A stretch of 64,000 nucleotides of DNA. It comes from Dongia_B sp035539215 (GTDB taxonomy: Bacteria > Pseudomonadota > Alphaproteobacteria > Dongiales > Dongiaceae). Below are positions 17,099 through 25,470 of this stretch, in pieces. Position 1 is the stretch's first letter; the number at the start of each line of letters is the position of its first letter. The notes beneath the pieces are model-generated. The model did no database searches and was not told where the DNA came from. It was given only the letters and a program-made list of their open reading frames with translations. A program made the position numbers and the translations under genes. The stretch lies in NCBI GenBank assembly GCA_035539215.1, contig DATLIX010000098.1, positions 115,174 through 179,173 on the forward strand, given 5' to 3'.

Positions 17099-20000
17099 TT
17101 AACGCGACAGCTGCTCCAGAATCTCTTTCGGGAAGCCGTATTGCGTCAGCGCCATATCCGGATCGTTGGAGATGGCGGCAAGCGCCAGCCGAGCAAGCTC
17201 AGGCAATGATTTGCAGCCGGTCTTCTTCATGATGGTCGCGCGGTGGCTTTCGACCGTGCGCTGGCTGATGCCGAGATTGGCGGCGATGATCTTGCTCGGC
17301 TGGCCGGCCAGCACCATTGCCATGATCTGCTGCTGCCGCGGCGATAGGCTGGCGATATGCCTGGCGGCGGTCGCGCGCCAGGCATGCAGCCGGTTGGCAT
17401 CCTTCGACTGCTCCAGCGCCCGATCGACGCTGGCCAGCAGCTCGGTGCGTCCGACCGGCTTCTCAATGAAGTCGAAGGCGCCCGTCTTCATCGCCTGGAC
17501 CGCCATCGGCACGTCGCTGTTGCCGGTGATCATGATGGCCGGCAGGTTATGCCCGCTGTCGCGCAGTTGCCGCAGCAGATCGAGGCCGCTCATCCCGGGT
17601 AGATAGGCGTCGACCAGCAGGCAGGCGTCGGGCTCGGGACGATAGCCGGCGAGGAACGCCTCGGCGCTGCCGTAATCCTCGACGTCGCGGCCTTCCTCCT
17701 CCAGCGTCCGGCGCAGGCTGGCGCGCAGGCCGCCGTCATCATCGACGACATAGATGACCGTCCGGAAGGGCGCGTTGTCTTCCTGGGTCCCCGGTCCGGG
17801 CCGCTGCCGCGACATGGCCGGCAGGAGCCGCTGCACCGCCGATCGGAGTTCACCTGTGCGCACCGGCTTGTCGAGCTTGAGGCAATCGTGCCGGGCAAGC
17901 TCGGCGGAGACATCGGTGGCGAGGTTGGCGGCAAGGACGGCGACCGGCAGCGCCGGGTCGAAACGCGCGCGCATTTCCGCGGCGAGCTGCAGGCCCGTCG
18001 GCCCGACCGGCAGGCTGTAATCGGTGAGGACAAGATCCGGCCGCTGCAAGCCGTCGGCGATGCGCGCCAGCGCCTCGAGGCCATCGGCAACGGCGGTGAC
18101 CTGCAGGCCTTCATTTTGTAGCGATAACTGCAGCAGTTCGCGCGTATCGGCGTCGCCCTCGACCACCAGGACGCTGGCCGCGCGACGCTCGCTGGCCGGC
18201 TTTGCCGCCCGGGGTGGTGGCGGGGATGGTGCGGCGGGCGCCAGGACGCGCGGTTGCGCGATCGGCACCTCGACGAAGAAGACCGACCCCTTGTCCAGCC
18301 AGGAGCGCACCCCCGTGCGATGGTTCAGCAGGCTGCCCAGGCGCCGCACGATGGCGAGGCCGAGGCCCATGCCGCGGTCCGGATGGTGACCCTGATTTTC
18401 CTGCCGGCGGTATTCTTCGAAGATGGCCTCGAGCTCGGTTTCAGGAATGCCGATGCCGGTATCCCAGACCTCGATGCGCAGCATCTCGCCATGCCGGCGG
18501 CAGCCCAGCAGCAGCTTGCCGTTGGGCGTATATTTGACGGCGTTCGACAGGAAATTGCGGATGATCTGCTCGAGCAGCTGCCGATCGCTCGACACCGAAA
18601 GGCCGCAGGAAACGACACGCAGATCGTGCTGCGGCCGGCGCGCATGATAGAGGAACTCGTTGCGCAGGCGGTTGAGGATGTCGTTGATCGGGAAGCTGAC
18701 GACATCGAGCTGAACGGCGCCGGCCTCGATGCGGTTTATGTTCAGCAAGGTCGTGAGCATGCCGGACATGGCCGTCAGGGTCTCATCCAGCAGTGTCAGG
18801 AGTTCCTGGGCGCCGGGCGCATTGACCGTCTTGACCAGGAGCCCCTGCAGCAGCGCAAGCGTCTGCAGCGGCTGGCGCAGGTCATGGCTCGCGGCCGCCA
18901 GCAAATGCGACTTTGTCGCCATGGCTATTTCCGCCTGCTGCTCCGCCGCTTCAATCTTCTTGGTCGTCTGCATCAGCTGGGTGATGTCGGAAAAATTGAC
19001 GATGATGCCGGTTATGCCGCCGTCATGGCGCCGATGGGGGGAAATTCGCCGCAGGTAGAGCGCGCCATCGGGGCCGGTGATCTGCCGCTCGACGGCTTGC
19101 GCGCGCGACAGGACGAGGCGTGCTTCCGCGAGGAAGGTGTCGTCCGCTTTCAAGATGTCGATTTCCGATACCGGCGCTCCATGATGATCGGGCGGGATAT
19201 CGAAGAGCGATCTCGCCAGCGACGTGAAAAAGCGCAGTCGAAGATGCCGGTCGAGAAACAGCATGGGGACATCCATGCCGTTCAGGATGTTTTGCAGATC
19301 GCCCAAGCTGGGGCTCTCCGCCGTCCGTGCGTTTGCCGGATATCGCGTCGCCGGCACCTGTTCGGCATCCGACGCGGCGGAGCTAGAATGCGTTGCTGAC
19401 GCATCGTCGTGCGCGGAATTCCGGTGTTGTCCATCGGCAGAGAAGCCGCCGGCGCCGATGATATCGGCTGCAAGCTGGCCCAGTTCGTAAGCGTCGCTGC
19501 GCAGTATGCCGAGATATTCGCCGATGCTTTCAGTTTGCGGCCACAGCATCGCCATGCGCAGTTGGATCGCGCGACGCAGAATGCCCGGCTGCGGCCGAAT
19601 AAATCCTTCGGCGATTCTTGCGTGGATGAGATCGGCGATCTCCAAGAGATAGTCATTACCGGCGCGCTGCGGCCAAAGGGAGGTTGCGGCAGAGTGATCG
19701 AACTCGCCCTTGCCGTAGGCGACGAGTGCTGCCGGTATCCGATTGAGCGGCAGGACCAGATCGACGGTGCCGGAGGTGATCGCGCTGCGCGGCATATCGC
19801 TATGGCTCGCCTCCAGCGGATCCTGCACAATGACCAGGCCGCCTCTTTCCCTGATCGCCAGGATACCAATGGCGCCATCGGCGCCGGGACCGGACAGAAT
19901 CACGCCCGCCGCGCGCGCGCCATAGGATTGTGCCAAGGATTGCAGGAGGAGATCGAAGGGCAGGGCTGCCGCTTGGCCCGGTGATTGGCTCGCATAATGC

Positions 20001-20353
20001 AGTGTGCCGTCCGCCACCGAAAGATAGCTTCCCTGAGGAGCAATATACAGCTGTCCGGGGGCAATTTGCGCGCCTTCTTCGGCCTTCTGCACCGTGAGCG
20101 TCGCCTGCTTCTTCAGCGCTTCGATGTCGATCGCGCTGCGTTCCGCATCGAACTGCTGAACGAGAATAATAGACAAGCTAGCCTTCGCGGGGAGGGCGCT
20201 GAGGAGGGTGCAACAGTCCTCCGCCCCGCTCGTTGAGACTGCTAACCCGATGACGATCAAACCAGCCGACGCCTCTGCAGAAACGCCGGCAGACCATTCT
20301 TCGGCGGTCGTAGACCGATCGCCGAAGCTCGCCCAGTGCTGTGTCCCAGCCAT
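17099..20353 (-). CDS. Hybrid sensor kinase with CheB-like, CheR-N, PAS, two REC and LuxR output domains
   Basis: A 1084-aa single-chain phosphorelay. Domains in order: CheB-like methylesterase fold (about 30-215; VSTSGAED, LVQQFDAE where CheB has its catalytic His, and LSGPGADGAIG with Asp); CheR N-terminal helices (about 235-305); PAS (about 350-465); histidine kinase with SHDLRQPLQ, NFLSNAVKY, DTGIGIPE and GMGLGLAI; REC1 (Asp in VLTDYSLP); REC2 (VVDDDG, Asp in LLVDAYLPG); C-terminal LuxR/FixJ helix-turn-helix (SPRQQQIMAMVLAGQ, SQRTVESHRATIM). ATG 20353 is preferred to an in-frame TTG at 20407. The SAM-binding half of CheR is absent. It is cytoplasmic, with no membrane segment. Being placed between the EPS clusters suggests that it controls them (inference). 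Confidence 0.9.
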   Translation of the reverse strand: MAGTQHWASFGDRSTTAEEWSAGVSAEASAGLIVIGLAVSTSGAEDCCTLLSALPAKASLSIILVQQFDAERSAIDIEALKKQATLTVQKAEEGAQIAPGQLYIAPQGSYLSVADGTLHYASQSPGQAAALPFDLLLQSLAQSYGARAAGVILSGPGADGAIGILAIRERGGLVIVQDPLEASHSDMPRSAITSGTVDLVLPLNRIPAALVAYGKGEFDHSAATSLWPQRAGNDYLLEIADLIHARIAEGFIRPQPGILRRAIQLRMAMLWPQTESIGEYLGILRSDAYELGQLAADIIGAGGFSADGQHRNSAHDDASATHSSSAASDAEQVPATRYPANARTAESPSLGDLQNILNGMDVPMLFLDRHLRLRFFTSLARSLFDIPPDHHGAPVSEIDILKADDTFLAEARLVLSRAQAVERQITGPDGALYLRRISPHRRHDGGITGIIVNFSDITQLMQTTKKIEAAEQQAEIAMATKSHLLAAASHDLRQPLQTLALLQGLLVKTVNAPGAQELLTLLDETLTAMSGMLTTLLNINRIEAGAVQLDVVSFPINDILNRLRNEFLYHARRPQHDLRVVSCGLSVSSDRQLLEQIIRNFLSNAVKYTPNGKLLLGCRRHGEMLRIEVWDTGIGIPETELEAIFEEYRRQENQGHHPDRGMGLGLAIVRRLGSLLNHRTGVRSWLDKGSVFFVEVPIAQPRVLAPAAPSPPPPRAAKPASERRAASVLVVEGDADTRELLQLSLQNEGLQVTAVADGLEALARIADGLQRPDLVLTDYSLPVGPTGLQLAAEMRARFDPALPVAVLAANLATDVSAELARHDCLKLDKPVRTGELRSAVQRLLPAMSRQRPGPGTQEDNAPFRTVIYVVDDDGGLRASLRRTLEEEGRDVEDYGSAEAFLAGYRPEPDACLLVDAYLPGMSGLDLLRQLRDSGHNLPAIMITGNSDVPMAVQAMKTGAFDFIEKPVGRTELLASVDRALEQSKDANRLHAWRATAARHIASLSPRQQQIMAMVLAGQPSKIIAANLGISQRTVESHRATIMKKTGCKSLPELARLALAAISNDPDMALTQYGFPKEILEQLSR

Positions 20354-20849
20354 TTTTGTCTCGTCTCTGTGACGGTTGTTATTGCCCCCGCTAAAATTCG
20401 CCCCCAACCAAGAGAGACGAGAGTATCACGAATTCGCGAGGTGATCGACGTTCCGAAGGCACTGCACGAAAGATGTGATCGGTACGAAGGCACTTTTCTC
20501 GTCAGCATCAGATCTCTACGTAGTTTCCGAGCCTGCTCCGCCTGGGGCAGATACGCTATGAATTCTGCAACTACCTAAATGGTTGCATTAGACAGCCGAG
20601 ACAAGGTGAGTGACGTCGCTGCGCAATCCTGGGCGGCGATGGAGAGGACCTGACAAAAGGGTTTTCAGGTCGTCGCAGACAAGTGCACGGATCTGTATCT
20701 GCACGGGTAGCAGGAGGATCCAGAACGCGCGTCATAAGCGCGGGAATGTGCATATCGCTGGGTGCGGAGCTTCAACGATAACAAGAATAATTTCTTAGCT
20801 CCAGGACAACAAGGGGAGGCATGGCTGACGGATTTTTTTGGGGGGTAAC
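20354..20849. other. Divergent intergenic region between hybrid kinase and Crp-family gene
   Basis: Nearly 500 bases between divergent regulators. It holds CTACGTA at 20516-20522 and TACCTAAA at 20572-20579, words also present ahead of cluster A. At 20831-20845 a run of seven T is followed directly by six G, next to the Crp-family start codon. A ten-codon frame, ATG 20821 to TGA 20853 (MADGFFWGVT), overlaps that start and follows AAGGGGAGGC. No other gene is apparent. Confidence 0.45.
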
Positions 20850-21638
20850 ATGATAGATCTAGCGGTAAAATCGCGAATTGATCGCCGGACAGGTGCGGTA
20901 AAACAGCTGCTTCTACGACGCTTTCAGAGCCTCGTACAACTTTCCCCAATCGAAGAAGATGCGCTCTCACGCTGGGCGACCGGCCTCGATGAGCATGCTG
21001 CCGGCAGCGAGCTGCAGCGGGACGATGAGCCGGGCAGACGCCCCTGTCTGATCACCCAGGGCTGGGCCTGCTGCCAGCATGTGCTGCGCGACGGGAGACG
21101 CCAGGTGATCAGCATTCTTGTGCCCGGCGATCCACTCGATCTTCGGATGCGTCCGCATCCTCTCGCTATCACCACGACTGTCGCCTTGACGCGTGTGGAG
21201 ACATGCAACCTAAACGCGCTCCGCCATGCAATCTCCACGGGCAATCCCGATTACGGCAACCTGATCAAGGCTTGCGGCATGATTGGCGCAACAGAGGAAT
21301 ATTACCTCATGCATCAGATCGTGCGACTGGGTCGGCAAAACGCCTATGAGCGACTGGCGCATCTGCTGATGGAACTCTATCACCGTCTGCAGATGGCGGG
21401 GTTGGCACAGGATGGTCGCTTCTTCCTGCCGATCACGCAGGAGCTTCTCGCCGATACCTTGGGGCTCAGCAGCGTGCATATCAATCGCACGCTTCAGCAA
21501 CTGCGCCGCGATAAATTGATCCAGTGGAAAGGGGGCCTCTTCAAGCTCCTGGAACCAGAGACGTTGAGCATGGTGGCAGATTTCCAGCCCAAGTTCGGTG
21601 GGCCCCGCGCGGCGATTGGCGAGCAACAGCTCGCCTAA
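20850..21638 (+). CDS. Crp/Fnr-family transcriptional regulator
   Basis: A 262-aa cytoplasmic DNA-binding regulator. The N-terminal cyclic-nucleotide-binding-like barrel includes LITQGWACCQHVLRDGRRQV and ILVPGDPLDL. A long dimerisation helix (NAYERLAHLLMELYHRLQ) follows, then a winged helix with ITQELLADTLGLSSVHINRTL. The recognition helix lacks the E-x-x-S-R of FNR/FixK and there is no N-terminal cysteine cluster, so it is not an oxygen-sensing FNR. ATG 20850 has GGGGGG four bases upstream. The preceding ten-codon frame ends over this start (ATGA). Divergent from the hybrid kinase and upstream of EPS cluster B, hence a plausible EPS regulator. Its ligand is unknown. Confidence 0.88.
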   Translation: MIDLAVKSRIDRRTGAVKQLLLRRFQSLVQLSPIEEDALSRWATGLDEHAAGSELQRDDEPGRRPCLITQGWACCQHVLRDGRRQVISILVPGDPLDLRMRPHPLAITTTVALTRVETCNLNALRHAISTGNPDYGNLIKACGMIGATEEYYLMHQIVRLGRQNAYERLAHLLMELYHRLQMAGLAQDGRFFLPITQELLADTLGLSSVHINRTLQQLRRDKLIQWKGGLFKLLEPETLSMVADFQPKFGGPRAAIGEQQLA

Positions 21639-21935
21639 CACACACCATTTCCTAGCAGTCCAGATCGAGCACCGATGCACGGCATCGGTGCTCGTATTGC
21701 AGGTATTGCCGAACGCCAAGCCCAACCAGTTAAAAAAATCATACCGAGCTTGCTGCATGTTAAAGACGCGCTTCAGCACCACGGCTACTGTCGCTTCAAT
21801 CGATCACCTCGCTCCATAAGACCACCGTGACGCGCTGGATTATAGCAAGCGAGAGTTGAGGCGACCGACAGGGACATAATCAGCTCGGCGCGCGGTCTGC
21901 CATGACCGAGACGAGCCTACAGAAACGAGTGCTCT
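21639..21935. other. Gap between Crp-family gene and EPS cluster B
   Basis: Just under 300 bases with no gene. The left part holds a perfect hairpin (listed separately); the right part must carry the promoter of cluster B, which I cannot locate. Confidence 0.4.
21666..21694 (+). terminator. Perfect 13-bp hairpin after the Crp-family gene
   Basis: Arms 21666-21678 and 21682-21694 are perfectly complementary around the three-base loop ACG, 27 bases after the stop codon. No T-run follows (GTATTGCAGG), so this is a probable but imperfect terminator or an mRNA 3'-end stabiliser. Confidence 0.5.
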
Positions 21936-23390
21936 ATGATGGTCTCAGAGACTGCAAGTGCTCGAACGATGACGCATGTCATGAGGGGCAGGGTGGCAAC
22001 GGGGGTGGTTGCCGCAATCGACATAGCAGCATTATCCGTTGGTACACTGACGACTTTGGCGCTCTGGAGGGGTAAGGCGGATGCCATATCCTTATCCGGC
22101 GCAATGAATCTGTTGATCATCTCCATATTGACGATCCTGTGCCTTTCGGGGATCGACGGCTCCGCAAAAGCAGCGCCGCGCCCATCAGCGGTCATCGCAT
22201 TGCCATTCCTGCGCAACAGCTTCGCCATATTGCTCGCCTGCGCGATCCTGGCTGCGGTCGACTACATCGCGGGGCCGAGCAGCATACCGTTTGCCGCATC
22301 CTTGCCCTTCACTGTCACTTGGCTTGGGGCTGCCGGAATGGCTACGCTTATTGGTAGATCTGTCTATTGGCAGGTGCTGGAGGTGACACGGACTTCCGGG
22401 AAGAAGCGCGTGGCAATCGTGGGCGCCGGACCGCTTGGCGGCAAGTTGGCACGGATGCTCGAAGAGCGTTTCGGCGAACAGATGGACATCGTCGGCATCT
22501 ACGACGACCGGGCAACGCGGATTCCCGATACCCTCTGCGGCCTGCGTATCGAGCCGGTTATCAACCTGCAACGCCAGGTGCGCCAGAACCAGGTCGATAA
22601 GATCCTCGTGGCACTGCCGCTGAATGCGGAAGAGCGGTTGCTGGATTTGCTTGTTCGCCTGAAATCCCTGCCGGTTGACGTCTCCATTCTGCCCGATGGC
22701 CTGGGTATCCGCCTTTTCGGCCAGCAGACCTCTCAAGAGGGCTTCGATCAGCTTTTCCTGAATATCTTCCACCGCCCCATGTCGGCCAGGGACCAGGCCA
22801 TCAAGCGCGCTTTCGATGTGATCGCCAGTCTTCTGCTGCTGGTTTTTCTGGCGCCGGTGATGATCGTCGCCGGGCTGGCCATCACCTTGACGAGCCCCGG
22901 ACCGGTCTTTTTCCGGCAGCCGCGCGCCGGCCTTTATGACGATGTCATTCGCGTGTTCAAGTTCCGCACGATGTATGCGCATCGCACGGATCTGCTGGCC
23001 ACCCAACAGACCCAACGCAACGATCCGCGTATTACGATGGTTGGCCGCTTCCTCCGGAAGACCAGCATCGATGAGTTGCCCCAGCTTTTTAACGTCTTGA
23101 TGGGAGAGATGTCCCTGGTGGGGCCGCGCCCCCACGCGACGGGCATGTGCATCAACGGGCAGCCTTGCCACCAGATCTTTCGCGAATACGCACATCGCCA
23201 TCGCGTCAAGCCCGGTGTCACCGGCTGGGCGCAGGTCAATGGCTTCCGAGGCGCCGTAGAAGATGCCGCCATACTCAACGAGCGCATCAAGCACGACGTC
23301 TACTATATCGATAACTGGTCGCTCTGGTTCGATATGGAGATCTTGCTGAAGACGATACCGGAGATGGTGTTTTCGAAGACGGCCTACTGA
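21936..23390 (+). CDS. Undecaprenyl-phosphate sugar-1-phosphate transferase, cluster B
   Basis: A 484-aa paralogue of the cluster A initiating transferase, with the same plan: hydrophobic N-terminus, nucleotide-fold middle (VAIVGAGPLGGKLARML) and C-terminal catalytic domain (FFRQPRAGLYDD, KFRTMYAHRTD, RKTSIDELPQLFNVL, SLVGPRPHATGM, KPGVTGWAQVNGFRG). It ends in FSKTAY, close to the NAY end common in this family. It should load a hexose-1-phosphate on undecaprenyl phosphate at the inner membrane. First gene of a three-gene run with the barrel and Wza-like genes. The start is one of two adjacent ATG codons without a strong ribosome binding site. A long opposite-strand frame over it is a shadow. 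Confidence 0.92.
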   Translation: MMVSETASARTMTHVMRGRVATGVVAAIDIAALSVGTLTTLALWRGKADAISLSGAMNLLIISILTILCLSGIDGSAKAAPRPSAVIALPFLRNSFAILLACAILAAVDYIAGPSSIPFAASLPFTVTWLGAAGMATLIGRSVYWQVLEVTRTSGKKRVAIVGAGPLGGKLARMLEERFGEQMDIVGIYDDRATRIPDTLCGLRIEPVINLQRQVRQNQVDKILVALPLNAEERLLDLLVRLKSLPVDVSILPDGLGIRLFGQQTSQEGFDQLFLNIFHRPMSARDQAIKRAFDVIASLLLLVFLAPVMIVAGLAITLTSPGPVFFRQPRAGLYDDVIRVFKFRTMYAHRTDLLATQQTQRNDPRITMVGRFLRKTSIDELPQLFNVLMGEMSLVGPRPHATGMCINGQPCHQIFREYAHRHRVKPGVTGWAQVNGFRGAVEDAAILNERIKHDVYYIDNWSLWFDMEILLKTIPEMVFSKTAY

Positions 23391-23441
23391 CGATCGCCCG
23401 CCAAGAATAATCTCCGGGGCGGCGTTGGTAGGGCGATCGGG

Positions 23442-24854
23442 GTGCGGATCGAATACGCGTACAAAGAGGGGGGCGTGTTTTTGGGCGAAGCCGTTAGCAC
23501 GGAACGTGCGATAACGAGAAGGCGGATCGACTTCTTCACTATTGCCACGATATGTCGCCAGAAATGCCTGGTGAGGGCAAGAGACGCTTGCGCGATAGGC
23601 GTGTTTGGCCTCGTCCTTTTCGTGAGCAATCAGTCCGTCGCCCAGGATGCACAGCAAGACCCGACTGCGCGGCCGGTTCTTCCCGATGTCATTCAGGGCG
23701 AGGGCCTGTTGGACCGCTTCGACCGTATCCACCGTCCTTCCGGTTTTGCGCTCGGGCCCTTCGCGGTTACCGCAAGAATGGATCTGGCGCTCGGATACGA
23801 CACCAATATCTTCGACTCGCGCCACCGGGCAAAAGATGACGGCTTCCTGGTGTCGGGGGCGGGCCTCAACGCAACGTCGCTGACGCCGGACCACTTCGTC
23901 AATTTTGACGGCTTCATCGCCCGCACGACTTATTTCGATACGAGCAGCAACGACGTCTGGAGCGGGCGCATGACCGCGACGGGATGGAAGGATGTCGGGT
24001 CGGATTTACGCCTGAATGGCAATGCGCTGGTCGCGCGGGAAGTCGAGCGCCGCGACGACCCGCAGTCGAGCCCGGAAACGGAGCCCGTCGCCTACTGGCA
24101 TTACCAGGCCGGCAGCAGCCTGGAGAGCAGATATGCGGTCGTCACCTTCCGTGGCGGCCTGGCTTACGACCGGGTCGATTACGACGACGTGCAGAGTACC
24201 GAAGGAAAGATAAATCTCGACTATCGCAACATGAACGAAGTCGATGCGACAGGCCGGGCAACCTATAATGTCGGCGAGGATCGCGCTTTCTATCTCGATA
24301 CGATCGCAAATGTCCGGCTGCCGGATGACAAGCGGGACATATTCGGGATCGACCGGCAATCCGCCGGCACGGTGGTTTCGTTGGGTGCCGATTATGCGGT
24401 AACGCCGCTGATCCGCCTCGTTGCCTCCGGCGGGTATCGGCTGCAGGTCTACAAGGACAATGATGTCAATGACGTCTCGGGGCCGGTCGGCAGCCTGCAG
24501 ATGCTTTGGCAGCCCACCGACACTACGGAAGTCGGCGCGCTCTTCTCCCATGATTTCTACGAAAGCTTCGACTTCTCGTCGCCAGGTTACTGGCTGGATG
24601 TGGGGCGCGTCAGCGTCACACAGCAGATCAGGCGCGACATCGTCGTCATCGGCCAGGCGACGGTCGGTACCCGCGACTTCATCTCAAGCTCCCGCAGTGA
24701 AAGCTTCTACGCCTTCGATGCCAGTTTGAAATGGGGTGTGATGCCGGGCCTGATCGTCAGCCTCGATAATACCTATGAGATCCAAACGGCAAATGCCGAC
24801 AATGGAGGGTTCAACAGCAATGTAACGCTCCTGCACGTTACCAAGTCCTTTTAG
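23442..24854 (+). CDS. Outer-membrane beta-barrel protein (BBP2-type), cluster B
   Basis: A 470-aa outer-membrane barrel, paralogue of 3583-4986. A probable signal peptide lies around residues 46-67 (ACAIGVFGLVLFVSNQSVAQ), so the true start may be downstream of the GTG at 23442; a second GTG at 23475 follows a GAGGGGGG run. The mature part shares LLDRFDRIHRPSGFALGPF, YDTNIFDSRHRAKDDGF, WSGRMTATGWKDVGSDLRLNG and the invariant EVERRDDPQSSPETEPVAYW, and ends HVTKSF as barrels do. It lies between the initiating transferase and the lipoprotein. Its role in EPS translocation is inferred from consistent position in both clusters. Confidence 0.82.
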   Translation: MRIEYAYKEGGVFLGEAVSTERAITRRRIDFFTIATICRQKCLVRARDACAIGVFGLVLFVSNQSVAQDAQQDPTARPVLPDVIQGEGLLDRFDRIHRPSGFALGPFAVTARMDLALGYDTNIFDSRHRAKDDGFLVSGAGLNATSLTPDHFVNFDGFIARTTYFDTSSNDVWSGRMTATGWKDVGSDLRLNGNALVAREVERRDDPQSSPETEPVAYWHYQAGSSLESRYAVVTFRGGLAYDRVDYDDVQSTEGKINLDYRNMNEVDATGRATYNVGEDRAFYLDTIANVRLPDDKRDIFGIDRQSAGTVVSLGADYAVTPLIRLVASGGYRLQVYKDNDVNDVSGPVGSLQMLWQPTDTTEVGALFSHDFYESFDFSSPGYWLDVGRVSVTQQIRRDIVVIGQATVGTRDFISSSRSESFYAFDASLKWGVMPGLIVSLDNTYEIQTANADNGGFNSNVTLLHVTKSF

Positions 24855-24865
24855 GAGGAAATATC

Positions 24866-25462
24866 ATGCGCAGACCAGGGAAATTGCTTCTGAAGATCGT
24901 CGCTCAGGTATTCAGCGGCCGGATCGTCGGCGGAATAGCGATACCCGCAATTTGCCTGCTTCTCGCCGCTTGTGCCCCCATGCCCAGCTTGACTCAGTCG
25001 ACGGCGGGCGAGACCTTGTTGGCCTCGGGGGACAAGGTCCGGGTCCAGGTATATGAGCATCCCGAATTCTCCGGCGATTTCGTCATTGCCGCGGACGGGT
25101 CGATCTCGGTGCCAACCGCCGGCGCCGTTTCGCTTGCCGGCAAAAGCCTGCGCCAGGCCGAGGCCGAGGTCGGCCAGAAGCTCAAGCAGGAGCTCAATCG
25201 ACCGCAGGTCAGCATCAATATGCTTGAATACCGGCCGATTTATGTTCTCGGCCAGGTCACGCAGCCGGGACAGTATCCGTTCATGAGCGGGATGAAAGTT
25301 CTCAATGCCATCGCTTTGGCACGAGGCTACACCTATCGAGCTGATCCTTCGCGTATCACGGTGATCCGGGGAGACGACGCCAATGCCAGGCCGTTGAAGG
25401 CGACGGAGGCGGATACGCTGCAGCCGGGCGATACCGTCAAGGTATTGGAGAGCTGGTTCTAG
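24866..25462 (+). CDS. Polysaccharide export lipoprotein, Wza/GumB-like, cluster B
   Basis: A 198-aa periplasmic export lipoprotein. The signal peptide ends LLAAC (lipobox). The export domain (LASGDKVRVQVYEHPEFSGD) is followed by an SLBB-like part (IYVLGQVTQPGQYPF, GYTYRADPSRITVIRG). AGGAGG stands eight bases before the ATG and overlaps the end of the barrel gene region, giving strong coupled translation. Like its paralogue at 5000-5587 it lacks a C-terminal pore helix. Its stop codon lies eight bases from the stop codon of the convergent GMC oxidoreductase, so transcription of the two must interfere or share a terminator that I do not see. Confidence 0.9.
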   Translation: MRRPGKLLLKIVAQVFSGRIVGGIAIPAICLLLAACAPMPSLTQSTAGETLLASGDKVRVQVYEHPEFSGDFVIAADGSISVPTAGAVSLAGKSLRQAEAEVGQKLKQELNRPQVSINMLEYRPIYVLGQVTQPGQYPFMSGMKVLNAIALARGYTYRADPSRITVIRGDDANARPLKATEADTLQPGDTVKVLESWF

Positions 25463-25470
25463 GTTGCGCG

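Noticed and set aside
20850..21638. That the Crp-family protein is the FNR acting on the TTGAT-N4-ATCAA boxes
   Set aside because: It lacks an N-terminal cysteine cluster and the E-x-x-S-R recognition helix of FNR/FixK.
22185..23894. A 569-codon minus-strand frame opposite the cluster B transferase and barrel genes
   Set aside because: Same shadow composition as the cluster A case. Its recurrence reflects paralogous coding sequence underneath, not a conserved antisense gene.
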